Source: Acidobacteriota bacterium (GTDB taxonomy: Bacteria > Acidobacteriota > Holophagae > Acanthopleuribacterales > Acanthopleuribacteraceae). From it: a stretch of DNA of 64,000 nucleotides. Positions 27,017 through 36,345 of this stretch are shown one piece after another. Positions within the stretch are counted from its first letter, which is position 1. The number at the start of each line of letters is the position of its first letter. The DNA lies in the NCBI GenBank assembly GCA_020637335.1, contig JACJWC010000004.1:203370-267369 (forward strand). The letters run 5' to 3'. The notes under the pieces were generated by a model, which did not search any database, was not told the origin of the DNA, and saw only the letters and a program-made list of their open reading frames with translations. A program made the position numbers and the translations under genes.

Positions 27017-28324
27017 ATGAGTTTCATTGAGGATATCCTAGCCCGTCAAATTTTAGATTCACGCGGGAATCCCACCCTAGAAGTTGAAGTTCATTTGAGT
27101 TCGGGTGCCATGGGACGCGCTTCGGTGCCCTCCGGCGCGTCAACGGGCGACCGAGAAGCGGTTGAGCTGCGCGATGGCGATGCAAACCGCTACCACGGCA
27201 AAAGCGTCTCCAAGGCTGTTGCCAATGTCATGGAGGTACTGGCGCCCGAATTGGTGGGCCATGACGTCCGCGAACAGAACTTAATCGATTACCTGTTGAT
27301 CAAGGCGGATGGTTCCAATAACAAGGGTCACTTGGGTGCCAACGCACTATTGGGCATTAGCCTGGCTTGTGCCCGGGCGGCAGCCGAATTTAATGGCCTA
27401 CCGCTTTACCGCTACATCGGCGGTACCAATGCGCGCACCCTGCCCATACCGATGATGAACATCATCAACGGGGGCGCCCACGCGGACAACAACGTCGATA
27501 TCCAAGAGTTCATGATCATGCCCGTCGGTGCGACCCGATTCAGCGAAGGCTTGCGCATTGGAACAGAAATCTTCCACAGTTTGCGCAAAGTTCTGCACGA
27601 TCGCAAATTGAGCACAACCGTTGGTGATGAAGGTGGATTTGCACCGAACCTCCAATCCAACCAACAGGCTTTGGACCTGATCATCCAAGCCATTATTCAG
27701 GCAGGCTACCTGCCCGGCAAAGATGTATGCCTGGCATTGGATGTCGCTTCCAGCGAGTTTTACAACGGCGGCAACTATCATTTCAACGGCGAAGATCGCC
27801 AATTCAGTCCGGAAGCTTTGGCTGATTATTATGCTGAGCTCTGCGATACCTACCCGATCATTTCCATCGAGGATGGCATGGATCAAAACGATTGGAATGG
27901 CTGGAAACTCTTAACCCAAAAGCTGGGCCACAAAGTCCAGTTGGTTGGGGACGATCTGTTTGTCACCAATACCGAAATTCTGCAGCGCGGGATCGACCAA
28001 GGCATTGCCAACGCGATCCTGATCAAGCTCAACCAAATTGGTACCCTGAGCGAGACCTTGGATGCCATCGACTTAGCCCACAAGGCGGGTTATGCCACCA
28101 TCATTTCCCACCGCAGTGGCGAAACCGAAGATACAACCATTGCCGACTTGAGCGTGGCCTGTAACAGCGGACAAATCAAAACCGGATCCTTGTGTCGGAC
28201 GGATCGCGTGGCCAAATACAATCAACTGCTGCGCATTGAAGAGGAGTTGGGCGCCGTTGCCCGCTACGGTCTTCCTGCCTTCCAAACCCAAAGAGTTGCC
28301 AAATCTCAATTTAAAACTGAGTAA
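27017..28324 (+). CDS. eno: Enolase
   Basis: This 435-residue glycolytic enzyme interconverts 2-phosphoglycerate and phosphoenolpyruvate. Motifs include ILDSRGNPTLEVEV (about residues 13-26), VPSGASTG, GDEGGFAPNL (around 203-212), QLVGDDLFVTN, ILIKLNQIGTLSETL with the catalytic Lys, and SHRSGETEDTTIADLSV. Full length with all active-site regions present. GAGGGGG lies about six bases before the ATG. It follows a strong terminator and probably has its own promoter; a TACAAT box occurs near 26961 but no good -35 is visible. Confidence 0.97.
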   Translation: MSFIEDILARQILDSRGNPTLEVEVHLSSGAMGRASVPSGASTGDREAVELRDGDANRYHGKSVSKAVANVMEVLAPELVGHDVREQNLIDYLLIKADGSNNKGHLGANALLGISLACARAAAEFNGLPLYRYIGGTNARTLPIPMMNIINGGAHADNNVDIQEFMIMPVGATRFSEGLRIGTEIFHSLRKVLHDRKLSTTVGDEGGFAPNLQSNQQALDLIIQAIIQAGYLPGKDVCLALDVASSEFYNGGNYHFNGEDRQFSPEALADYYAELCDTYPIISIEDGMDQNDWNGWKLLTQKLGHKVQLVGDDLFVTNTEILQRGIDQGIANAILIKLNQIGTLSETLDAIDLAHKAGYATIISHRSGETEDTTIADLSVACNSGQIKTGSLCRTDRVAKYNQLLRIEEELGAVARYGLPAFQTQRVAKSQFKTE

Positions 28325-28332
28325 TCCTTCCC

Positions 28333-28668
28333 ATGACCAGTGCCCTTGCCGAACAGCGTCAAAACCGCAAAAGGAAACGTCGAATCTTCATCATGGTGAT
28401 GGGGTTAACCCTTTTCCTCAGCTTTTTGGCTCGAGCTCTGTTTGGGGACACGGGTATTTTGGTCGGCTTCCAAGTAAAGTCGGAGTACCAGCGGCTTTTG
28501 GCCCGAGATGCCTTGCTGCAAAGCCAAAACGAACAGCTGCGTAACGAAATCAACGCCCTGAAAAATGATCCGCGAGCACTTGAAGCTTTGGGCCGCAAAG
28601 AGTTTGGCTTCGCGCGACCCGGTGAAGTTATTTACCAATTTAATTCAAGGGAAGGAGCCACGCGGTGA
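28333..28668 (+). CDS. ftsB: FtsB/DivIC-family septum formation protein
   Basis: This 111-residue protein has a basic N-terminus (QRQNRKRKRR), one membrane helix (about 18-38), then a coiled coil (about 50-80: LLARDALLQSQNEQLRNEIN). The conserved DPRALEALGRKEFGFARPGEV end is typical of FtsB/DivIC. It is placed in the divisome bridging FtsL and FtsQ. Its position right after eno, as in many bacteria, supports the call. Confidence 0.88.
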   Translation: MTSALAEQRQNRKRKRRIFIMVMGLTLFLSFLARALFGDTGILVGFQVKSEYQRLLARDALLQSQNEQLRNEINALKNDPRALEALGRKEFGFARPGEVIYQFNSREGATR

Positions 28669-28699
28669 ACCCTGGACCCTTTCCCGATTTTTTGCGAGA

Positions 28700-29143
28700 A
28701 TGGCCCGCATGAGCCAACTGAAGGATATTAAATTCGTTGATTTGCGATTCAGTACCAGCCTGGGCATTCTGGATATCATCAAATCCCTGATGGGCCGAAT
28801 TTGCGAGCAAATGGAGTTCGATGAAGACTCCAGTTACTGGATCTGGTTGGCCACACAAGAAGCTTTAAATAACGCAATCAAACACGGCAATAAAATGGAT
28901 AAGAACAAGTTTGTTCACCTGGTTTTATCCACATTAGATGACGAGTTTACGATCAGTGTTCAGGATGAAGGTGAGGGTTTCGACCAGAGCAGCATCCCCG
29001 ATCCTACCGCCCCAGAAAACCTGCTCAAAACATCAGGCCGCGGCCTATTTTTTATGCGAAATTTTATGGATAGGGTCGAAATCCAAATCAATCAAGGTAC
29101 AAAAGTGACCTTGACCAAAAAAATCAAAGGATCCCCCTCATGA
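28700..29143 (+). CDS. RsbW/SpoIIAB-like anti-sigma regulatory kinase
   Basis: This GHKL ATPase of about 147 residues has an N box ATQEALNNAIKHGNK (about residues 51-65), a G1 box VQDEGEGFD and a G2 box SGRGLFFMRNFMD. That is the layout of anti-sigma factor kinases that phosphorylate STAS anti-anti-sigma proteins. Start choice is uncertain: ATGs at 28700 and 28709 are both possible and neither has a strong ribosome site. The next gene is a STAS protein overlapping by four bases, so the pair is probably a partner-switching module. No sigma factor or PP2C phosphatase is adjacent. Confidence 0.85.
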   Translation: MARMSQLKDIKFVDLRFSTSLGILDIIKSLMGRICEQMEFDEDSSYWIWLATQEALNNAIKHGNKMDKNKFVHLVLSTLDDEFTISVQDEGEGFDQSSIPDPTAPENLLKTSGRGLFFMRNFMDRVEIQINQGTKVTLTKKIKGSPS

Positions 29144-29478
29144 AAATTGACTTGCGACTGGAAGACGGCATTACCGTTGTCGATTTGGAAGGCACCATTA
29201 CCATCGGTGAGGGCGATGTACAGTTGCGCAAAACACTGTTTGCGCTGATTGAACGCGGACAAAATAAGATCCTGCTCAACATGGAACGGGTCGGTTACAT
29301 GGACTCTAGTGGGGTTGGCGAACTCATTAGCTGTTTTAAAGAAGTGCATGAGCGCGGTGGGCAACTCAAACTGTTGAATATCAGCAAGAAAATTAAAGAT
29401 CTGCTCCAAATTACACAACTCTTGTCGGTTTTCGAGTATTTCAGCGATGAAGCAAAGGCTCTATCATCTTTTAAATGA
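29140..29478 (+). CDS. STAS-domain anti-anti-sigma factor
   Basis: This 112-residue single STAS domain has the SpoIIAA signature MERVGYMDSSGVGELISCF (about residues 48-66), in which one Ser of DSSG is the usual phosphorylation site. An LKLLNISKKIKDLLQITQL helix follows. It overlaps the upstream kinase gene by ATGA and the downstream unknown gene by ATGA, so all three are likely made together. It would bind and be phosphorylated by the RsbW-like protein. Confidence 0.9.
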   Translation: MKIDLRLEDGITVVDLEGTITIGEGDVQLRKTLFALIERGQNKILLNMERVGYMDSSGVGELISCFKEVHERGGQLKLLNISKKIKDLLQITQLLSVFEYFSDEAKALSSFK

Positions 29479-30263
29479 GTGCTTTTAGCCATTTTGTCCA
29501 CTTGCCAACCGGCCATGTGGTCCTGGAAAACCCGTTCGATCCCAAGTTGGCACCTCGGCCCATTGTTGCGCATTACACCAAGCCGATGAATGGCTTAGCA
29601 CCAATCGATCAGCCTAGTTGCCTTCACCTCTACAGAGATTATCTGCCACGCCCCTTTCCCTCTTCTCTGCTAGAAAGCCCCTTTGTGGTCCTGAACAGGC
29701 GACCGCATTGTTTGGCCTTGGATATTTTCCCCAACTGGACGGAAGCCCAATATCGCGAAGCGCTTTCATTTGGTCTGTTGGGACCCCAACCCTTCAATAT
29801 CACTCAAGACCCACAGCCGTTTCAGGTGTTCTCCCAAGAATGGGGCTGGCCGCATCGAGGCGTCCTCTTATCTCTGGTCGGTTTAGAAATCATCCGCCAA
29901 ACCCAAGCGCAACCCAGTGTGCTTTTATTCGCAGATCCCTTTGGCGAATGGCTCTTCTACCTCACTCAGGCGCGAACCTGGTATTCCGGTCCCTGGCCTT
30001 TGCGTTTGGTTCTGCTGCAAGGTTCTGGACAGGATCAAATCCTCAATTGTTTTGAGGGATTGGCGCCGGAGCACGATGAGGATTATGCCCCGCTGGTTCG
30101 ATTGTGTGCGCAGCGCCTAACGGAAATCAACGGAACAGCCATTCGCATGGAGTCGAGCCAACCGATTAACGCGCTTATCGAACGTTTGCAACGCAGCCAA
30201 TTTATAGAGGAAGATGAACATGTGATTTTATTGGGTCACAACGAGGTCTCATCGAAACCATGA
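29475..30263 (+). CDS. Unknown protein coupled to STAS and thiL genes
   Basis: This 262-residue protein is not one I can assign with confidence. It has no signal peptide or membrane helix, is rich in Pro and aromatics, and looks cytoplasmic. The last 30 residues (INALIERLQRSQFIEEDEHV, then ILLGHNEVSSKP) faintly recall the C-terminus of threonine synthase-like PLP enzymes. A segment PSVLLFADPFGEWLFYL sits where their TSGDTG loop would be. The PLP lysine motif (FKDRG) is absent, so any kinship would be to a degenerate form. It overlaps by four bases (ATGA) with the genes on both sides, strong evidence of translation. Confidence 0.6.
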   Translation: MSAFSHFVHLPTGHVVLENPFDPKLAPRPIVAHYTKPMNGLAPIDQPSCLHLYRDYLPRPFPSSLLESPFVVLNRRPHCLALDIFPNWTEAQYREALSFGLLGPQPFNITQDPQPFQVFSQEWGWPHRGVLLSLVGLEIIRQTQAQPSVLLFADPFGEWLFYLTQARTWYSGPWPLRLVLLQGSGQDQILNCFEGLAPEHDEDYAPLVRLCAQRLTEINGTAIRMESSQPINALIERLQRSQFIEEDEHVILLGHNEVSSKP

Positions 30264-31186
30264 ATCATGTGGGCGACTGGCGTGAAGACGCCCTGATCGA
30301 TACTTTTATTCGGCCGATGGCTGAATCTATTGATGATGATTGTGCTTTGCTCGCGCCCCAAGCCAAAGGCCAAATGATTTCAACGGACAGTGCAGTTGAA
30401 GATGTCCATTTCCGGCGCGATTGGCCAGCACAAGATGTCGCTTATAAACAAGTTTTGGCAACGCTATCCGATGTGGTGGCCAGCGCCGCCCAACCGCAAT
30501 CGATCCTGCTCTCCTTACACCTGCCCAACGACTTAGCCGTTGAATGGCTGGCCGCATTCTGTTCGGGATTTAAGCGTGCATTGGATCATACAGGCGTTCG
30601 TTTAATCGGCGGGAATCTGAGCCGGGCCAATCAAATTGTCATTGTGACCACGGCCAGTGGGCCGCTTTTTGGCTCGCCCATCTTTCGGTCGGGGGCAAGA
30701 CCAGGAGACCTGATTGGGGTCACAGGCAGACCCGGATTAGCGGCCAGCCAGCTGGCCGCTTTACTTGACAAAAGCGCCCCTGCATCTGCCGATCGCTATT
30801 TTCAGCCGCCCTTCTACGCGCACCTGGTAAAAGACTGGGTGAATTGCGGGGGTATCACAGCCATGATGGATCTGTCCGACGGGCTACCCGTCGATTTGGA
30901 ACGCCTGTGTAAAGCCTCACAAGTCGGCGCACATGTGGTTTTGGACCCGCTTCTCCTCCAGGCTAAAGGTGAAGATCTCGACACATGGTTCAGAGGGGGC
31001 GAAGATTACGAATTGCTGTGTGCCGTATCGCCTTCCGCTTGGGATCAATTAGCCCATATCGCCCAATCACACCAGGTTCCTTTTCATAACATCGGCCATT
31101 TTCAAGCAGCTGGTGGGCTTCATTTCAGTTTAAAAAATGAACTTTATCGCTTTAAGTCCGAATCATTTAGCCACTTTAAGCCTTAG
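30260..31186 (+). CDS. thiL: Thiamine-monophosphate kinase
   Basis: This 308-residue ThiL makes thiamine diphosphate from the monophosphate using ATP. It shows DDCALL near residue 26, STDSAVEDVHF (around 43-53), LSDVVASAAQP, GGNLSR (around 116-121, where many ThiL have GGDTSR), LSDGLPVDLERL (around 207) and GGEDYELLCAV (around 251). Its ATG overlaps the preceding stop (ATGA). Its 3' end overlaps the convergent kinase gene by four bases. Confidence 0.93.
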   Translation: MNHVGDWREDALIDTFIRPMAESIDDDCALLAPQAKGQMISTDSAVEDVHFRRDWPAQDVAYKQVLATLSDVVASAAQPQSILLSLHLPNDLAVEWLAAFCSGFKRALDHTGVRLIGGNLSRANQIVIVTTASGPLFGSPIFRSGARPGDLIGVTGRPGLAASQLAALLDKSAPASADRYFQPPFYAHLVKDWVNCGGITAMMDLSDGLPVDLERLCKASQVGAHVVLDPLLLQAKGEDLDTWFRGGEDYELLCAVSPSAWDQLAHIAQSHQVPFHNIGHFQAAGGLHFSLKNELYRFKSESFSHFKP

Positions 31187-32133
31187 GATTCGGCACGGGT
31201 GGAATAAATCGCCTTCCAAAAACCCATACAATTGCCAAAACGCATAGAGGGCACTTTGTCCATAGCCTTCTCAACGGCCCAGACCAACCGGGCTGGGATA
31301 TCGGGTCTGAGGTAGGCCAAAGGCTTTGCCGGCTCGTTGACTTGGAGGTTCACCAATTCCTCCAAATTGTTGCCTTCAAATGGGGGTCTTCCAACCAAAA
31401 ACTCATAAGCAATTAAACCCAGGTTGTAGATATCACTTAAATGGGTGATCGGACGGCCCAAACATTGTTCCGGCGACATGTAAACCGGCGTGCCAATCAT
31501 TTCGCCTTTTCGGGTCAGGTTCAGCTTGCCATCCGGACTCACCACATGTTCAAACATGATCAACCCAAAGTCCAAAACCTTGACCTCAAATTCGCCATTG
31601 ACGATATGCAACATCATATTGTGTGGCTTCAAATCGCGATGAATAATGCTCTTGGAATGAATCAAACTGCAAGCCATACAGATTTGTTCCATCAGCAAAT
31701 AGAACGCTTCCAATGGCAGACCATTGGGAAATTGCTTCATGAATTCTTTGAGATTGTAGCCATCGATGTATTCCATCACGATATAGGGCGTGCTGGGGTG
31801 TTCTAAGTTGTAATCGATAATCGATACGATGTTGGGATGGCGAAATTGGCTCATGCCAACCGCTTCACGCTGGAATCGGGTCATAAAGGGATGGGCCTTT
31901 TGGCCTTCCAGTTGCTCAACGGGTAGAAGTTTCACCACGACCCGGTCCCCGCTCGTTGCCGTTTCTGCAAGATACAAATAGCCCATGCCACCGGCATCTA
32001 AAATGGTGTGAATACGATACTTATCGTCGAGGGTAACCCCGAGAAATTTGTCCTTTTGCTGGACCACTGGCAAACCAGAGGGTCTTGAGCTGATTTCGCC
32101 CAGCTCCCGTTTCCACACATCACTTAATCCCAT
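31183..32133 (-). CDS. Soluble Ser/Thr protein kinase
   Basis: This 316-residue Hanks-type kinase has a glycine loop LDAGGMGYLYLA (about residues 45-56), the ATP-binding Lys (Lys68 in VVVKLL), catalytic HRDLKPHN (165-172), DFG (188-190) and a PVYMSPEQ activation segment end. All key residues are present. It ends soon after the kinase fold, without membrane helix, PASTA or other sensor domain, so it would act in the cytoplasm. GGGGAT precedes the ATG. Its substrates are unknown; the FHA-GGDEF protein elsewhere in the window is one speculative partner. Confidence 0.92.
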   Translation of the reverse strand: MGLSDVWKRELGEISSRPSGLPVVQQKDKFLGVTLDDKYRIHTILDAGGMGYLYLAETATSGDRVVVKLLPVEQLEGQKAHPFMTRFQREAVGMSQFRHPNIVSIIDYNLEHPSTPYIVMEYIDGYNLKEFMKQFPNGLPLEAFYLLMEQICMACSLIHSKSIIHRDLKPHNMMLHIVNGEFEVKVLDFGLIMFEHVVSPDGKLNLTRKGEMIGTPVYMSPEQCLGRPITHLSDIYNLGLIAYEFLVGRPPFEGNNLEELVNLQVNEPAKPLAYLRPDIPARLVWAVEKAMDKVPSMRFGNCMGFWKAIYSTRAES

Positions 32134-32237
32134 TTTTATCCCCGGTCAGCAGCTTGACCTATCTATCGGCATGAAATTGGTTTGGCTTTAAGCCAGTTTA
32201 TCGGTTGTCCTTGAAAAAGGCAAACGTGGAAGTTTTC

Positions 32238-33506
32238 TTATTGATCTTTAGCATTTCCAGCCAGTTGGGAAGGAATAGGTGGCATCCGTAATAAGTTTTC
32301 AAAGGCTTTCCAGCACGCATCGGCACCCTTGAGACAGGCTGCATTTAGGGCTTCAGCAACTTGGTCTTGACCCAAGTTGTAGTTAATCACATAACTGCGG
32401 TAGCGCTCGATAAAGCGAACGCGTTGATCGGCACGGGCAGGGTCCATGAGGGTGTATTTTTGCAGGTAAGAACTGGTCGTTGGCGCATCCCAATTTCCGG
32501 CAAGAAATTGACGCGCCGCTTCATTGCCCGCGTAATTGAGGGTATGCATTAAAGCCTGAATTTTTAAGTAAGGCTCCGCTAATTGCGGGTCTAATCCGGC
32601 CAAAGGATACAGAACATCGCGCTCGAAGGTCAGCCGATCTTGGGCGGGAAACACAACCTGAATTCCATAATTTGCACTGCCTTCGGCAATCAGCGATTGA
32701 GGGCTGAACAACGGATAAACACTGTACTCCACCCATCCGCGTTGCCGGACCAAATCCTGTTCCACCAGTGCATTAAACACATGATGACCCGGATAGCCTT
32801 CATGACAGGCAAGATCGATGATTCGATCAATCGAGATCGGATAATCCACGTTTACCTGGATCAAGGAATGGAAATTGCCCTTATACCAGTTATAGGCGCT
32901 CCAGGGTTGGTCTTTGACGTACTCCACTTCAAAATTTTCTTCCTGGGGCAATTCAATATGGCGGCGCGTGCGCGATCGCGCTTCATTGATTGCGGCCCGA
33001 AAAACCGCATCGAGCTTAATGGACGGTACGATTACTTTGGCTTTGAACGCCGACAAGCGCTCGGTCAGACTGCCTTCGCCCGGTAATAACAGGCTCAGTT
33101 CATCCAACGCTTTTTGAAAGTGGGCATCGTCATAATGGGGTGGTTTAGCGTCATAAACCATGGCTGCTTCTTCGTCGAAACTCAGTTTTTTGCCCTGTAG
33201 GAATTCAGCTCGCGATCGCAGAGCCCTCACCTGGGCACGCAGGAAGGTCCAGCGCTTGAGTTCCTCGCCCTTTAATCCCTTCAGCGAATCCAGGCGCTTT
33301 AGTAGTTTTTTGGTCGATTGGGCCAAATCATCGAGCGGCTTTTTCTCAGATTCCGCAAGCTTTTGTAACTCAGGATCCCCGTAATAGGCATCGACCAGGT
33401 AGGCATCGTGTTGACCCAAATCAAGGGTAAGCTGTACAAACTCCTTGGCCAGGCCATCTAAATCGGCATTTGCTTGAAATATCAAGACCCATCCCCAGAA
33501 CCACAT
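32238..33506 (-). CDS. DUF885-like secreted putative metallopeptidase
   Basis: This 422-residue protein starts at an ATG with GGGAGG six bases upstream and carries a short signal peptide (MWFWGWVLIFQANA). CHEGYPGHHVFNAL (around residue 234) is the HExxxGHH-type zinc-binding motif of DUF885 and gluzincin relatives. A downstream Glu in LIAEGSANYG is the likely third ligand. The fold is mostly helical. It is probably a periplasmic or extracellular peptidase; the substrate is unknown. Its start lies inside the 3' end of rmuC (25-base overlap). Confidence 0.82.
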   Translation of the reverse strand: MWFWGWVLIFQANADLDGLAKEFVQLTLDLGQHDAYLVDAYYGDPELQKLAESEKKPLDDLAQSTKKLLKRLDSLKGLKGEELKRWTFLRAQVRALRSRAEFLQGKKLSFDEEAAMVYDAKPPHYDDAHFQKALDELSLLLPGEGSLTERLSAFKAKVIVPSIKLDAVFRAAINEARSRTRRHIELPQEENFEVEYVKDQPWSAYNWYKGNFHSLIQVNVDYPISIDRIIDLACHEGYPGHHVFNALVEQDLVRQRGWVEYSVYPLFSPQSLIAEGSANYGIQVVFPAQDRLTFERDVLYPLAGLDPQLAEPYLKIQALMHTLNYAGNEAARQFLAGNWDAPTTSSYLQKYTLMDPARADQRVRFIERYRSYVINYNLGQDQVAEALNAACLKGADACWKAFENLLRMPPIPSQLAGNAKDQ

Positions 33507-34822
33507 GAAACGCCTCCCGATTCGCTGATTTGAACCGGCATTTTACCAATGCAATCAACCGTTTTATAGCCCTGCTGACTTCCTTTTCGCAAGGCTTGGG
33601 TACTGGCAACCAAATTTTCGGCATAATGATTGGCCACCTGATTAAAGGCCGAAACGGCCTGATTCAGGTGTTTGCGCAAACTGGATAGCGGTTCTGCCAA
33701 CTGTCGGACATGGCGCTCCAAGGCCTGGGTCTGACCGATTAACTTGTGATGAACCGACTGAAATTGCTGATGTTCCCAAGTTTGGGCTACGAGTTTAAGG
33801 ACGGCGAACAGGCTCATTGGTGAGGCAAGCAAAACCCCCTCATCGGCAGCAAAATCCAACAAGGTTTCATCCTGCGCAAGGGCCCAGCCCAACAACTGCT
33901 CATTGGGTAAAAATAAAATCACAAATTCGGGGCTGTGCTCGGCCCAATAGCCATAGCGTTTGCGACCCAATGATTGAATATGCGATCGCAGGTGTTTTAC
34001 ATGACGGGCCTGTTGGGCCGGATCCAAGTTCTCATTCAACAAGGCTTGAACCGGCGCCTTCGCATCCACAATTAAACGTCTTCGACTGGGCAAAATGATC
34101 ATCAAGTCAGGCCGCAATACTTCTGATTCGCCTGTAATTGTGGGTTGCACGATAAAGTCACACCCTTCGCTTAAACCGGCCCATTCCAATACCCGTTTGA
34201 GCTGCTGCTCGCCCCACTTCCCGCGAATACCCGGATTGTTGAGCGCCTTTTTTAAATGATGGGTCTCAGCCAGCAATTGGCCCTGACCCTCCTTAACCGC
34301 GCGCAATACTTCTTCAAGACTGCCACGCCCCTCTTGGCGTTCCAAGGCAAGTTGCGCCAATTCGGATTGCATGGTTTTGAATCCTTCCAGAATGGGTTGG
34401 AGCATTTTGTCCCAGGTCATCTGGTTTAAGCTGTGTTCTTCCAGGCTGCTTTGGCGTTGATGCTGCCAGATTTGAGCCCACTGCTCGTTTAACCATTGGT
34501 TTTGTTGACGCAATGCGGTTTCCGAAAATTGATTCCAGCGCATCGATTCGCTTTCAAAACCCTTCAGCGCGTGGCGGAGTGTTGCATTCTCCCGCTCCAA
34601 ATCCAGAATACGGTCCGACTGCAGTTCCACCTGTTCCTGGCAATCCTCCATTTGCTTTTGAGACCAGGTAGCCCGCGCTTCGGCTATTTCCCTGCGACTC
34701 ATTGCCGCAAGTAATTGACCCTGCAGTTCTTTTCGGGACCGAATGGCCCACACCCACACGCCGATGACGCCCAATCCAAAAACGCAGAAAAATCCAATCA
34801 ATACAATGCCAGAGGGGACCAT
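33482..34822 (-). CDS. rmuC: DNA recombination protein RmuC homologue
   Basis: This 446-residue protein has an N-terminal membrane helix (about 4-26) and a long coiled coil (about 35-125). The RmuC nuclease-like domain follows with GIRGKWGEQQLKRVLEWAG, VLRPDLMIILP, RLIVDAKAPVQALL (VDAK catalytic motif, around 250) and PEFVILFLPNEQLL. RmuC limits DNA inversions and rearrangements. GAGG lies five bases before the ATG. Confidence 0.93.
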   Translation of the reverse strand: MVPSGIVLIGFFCVFGLGVIGVWVWAIRSRKELQGQLLAAMSRREIAEARATWSQKQMEDCQEQVELQSDRILDLERENATLRHALKGFESESMRWNQFSETALRQQNQWLNEQWAQIWQHQRQSSLEEHSLNQMTWDKMLQPILEGFKTMQSELAQLALERQEGRGSLEEVLRAVKEGQGQLLAETHHLKKALNNPGIRGKWGEQQLKRVLEWAGLSEGCDFIVQPTITGESEVLRPDLMIILPSRRRLIVDAKAPVQALLNENLDPAQQARHVKHLRSHIQSLGRKRYGYWAEHSPEFVILFLPNEQLLGWALAQDETLLDFAADEGVLLASPMSLFAVLKLVAQTWEHQQFQSVHHKLIGQTQALERHVRQLAEPLSSLRKHLNQAVSAFNQVANHYAENLVASTQALRKGSQQGYKTVDCIGKMPVQISESGGVSCGSGDGS

Positions 34823-34881
34823 GGAAACCTCAAAACAATACTATATCATCTGGTGGGTTCACATAGTATGTTTAGGCAAGG

Positions 34882-36333
34882 TCAAGGCGTGGATTCGCCT
34901 AATAATTCCTTTAACGCCAAACGTTTTTCTTTTGCGGCCAAAGCTTTTTCATAAAGCCGCGGTGGTGCTTGGCGTTCAGCACATTCGGCTTGGGTCAATG
35001 GACACCGTTCGCAGGTACCCCCCAAGATACTCTCCGGAATCGCCGGATCATCCGCAAAGCCGATGACCTGGCGCGCACCTTTTTCGAGCAGAAAACCTAA
35101 GGTCACGCTGCTGTCATAATCGCTGCCGTCATTTTGAGCCACGGCTAAACACAGGTAGGTTCCACTGGAGGAAAAGAATCGCGAGCGCTGCACCCCTACC
35201 TGTTGAGCACCGGGTGCCAAACCTTCAAAAACACGCAGCGAGAGCCAGCGGCGACAGAAATGTTCCTGCAGCCCCAAACCAGCCGGCATGTCCAAATCGC
35301 TCATGTTCAATTCTTTGGTTAAGGTCACAGAACCATCGCTCCGATCGTGGCGAAAGCGCAAGAAATGACTGCGGACCAACCCCATTTCGTGGGGTAAAAG
35401 CTGGCTCATGCGGTAAAAGAACAGCTCGGGTGTGGCATCAAAGCGGTTCATCAGATTCTGAAACACTTCTGCTTGAAAGGTGGCGCATTTAAAAAATTCC
35501 TGCAGCGCGGCCAAGACTTCTGCGCGGGGCAACAAAACGGCACCGGCAAAGTAACTGGCCTTAAAATCGTTGAGAACCTGGTCAAAGGTGGAAACTTCCA
35601 AGGGCGGAGACGACCAAGCGCGTTCTTTTAAGCCCAACAGCGCATATCCAACCTCACGAGCAACCAAAAAAGCTTGTTGTCGCGCTTTTAAGTCAGGGTC
35701 GATGAACAGCGCGGCCGGCTTACTTTTGTATACGCTGCGCAACCCTTTTAAAGCGCTCGGCAAGGGGTGAATTTCTGCGCCAGTCAAATCCTTGAGCAGT
35801 TGGGTCAGACTGGGCAGTTCAGGACCCATGGCGCGAATTTGGACCCGGCAACGCTCGGCTGCTTCCTCCAGCTCGGGAAAATAATTTTCGTTCAGCGATT
35901 GATAAGAGCGCAATGCAGCGTGAAAAAAACGCTCAATGCCCAAATGGTAATCGCGGGTGATCGAGACCAGCGCTCGCACAAGAGCATTGGCCTCTTTTGG
36001 CGTTTGGCTCAGGAGGTGGACCACGTCTTGTAGGGTGATGCCAAATACGTGAAAAGGAAACTTTTGAATGGCCGGTGAATCGAGAAGGGCTGCCAACGGG
36101 TGAAGGCCGCGGTCCAATTTGGGCGACACCATTTTCTCAAAAGGCATGTCCAAAGCCTGGGCCAAGCGCAAGAGCTTTTCCGGTTTGGGATACTTCTTGC
36201 CCTTTTCAATTTCATTGAGGTAGCTGGGTGACAGATCCGTCCGGTCACCTAGCTCTTTGAGGGAATACCCTAATTTTTGGCGTTTGGTTCGAATCTTAAT
36301 CCCGAGCACCAACTGCAGTTGTTCCTGATCCAT
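34882..36333 (-). CDS. XRE-family RamB/ScfR-type regulator of C2 or short-chain acid metabolism
   Basis: This 483-residue protein has an N-terminal helix-turn-helix (residues about 9-65: KRQKLGYSLKELGDRTDLSP, SYLNEIEKGKKYPKPEKLLR). A central IrrE/ImmA-like region (about 180-300, LVAREVGYALLGL) lacks the HExxH of active peptidases. A DUF2083-like C-terminal part has conserved cysteines (GGTCERCPLTQAEC). This is the layout of RamB, PrpR and ScfR regulators, which control glyoxylate and short-chain acid pathways. It is transcribed away from aceB-aceA, and the gap holds five GCGAA half-sites overlapping both promoters. It is the likely repressor or sensor for that operon and itself. Confidence 0.88.
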   Translation of the reverse strand: MDQEQLQLVLGIKIRTKRQKLGYSLKELGDRTDLSPSYLNEIEKGKKYPKPEKLLRLAQALDMPFEKMVSPKLDRGLHPLAALLDSPAIQKFPFHVFGITLQDVVHLLSQTPKEANALVRALVSITRDYHLGIERFFHAALRSYQSLNENYFPELEEAAERCRVQIRAMGPELPSLTQLLKDLTGAEIHPLPSALKGLRSVYKSKPAALFIDPDLKARQQAFLVAREVGYALLGLKERAWSSPPLEVSTFDQVLNDFKASYFAGAVLLPRAEVLAALQEFFKCATFQAEVFQNLMNRFDATPELFFYRMSQLLPHEMGLVRSHFLRFRHDRSDGSVTLTKELNMSDLDMPAGLGLQEHFCRRWLSLRVFEGLAPGAQQVGVQRSRFFSSSGTYLCLAVAQNDGSDYDSSVTLGFLLEKGARQVIGFADDPAIPESILGGTCERCPLTQAECAERQAPPRLYEKALAAKEKRLALKELLGESTP

Positions 36334-36345
36334 AAAGCCCTCTCA

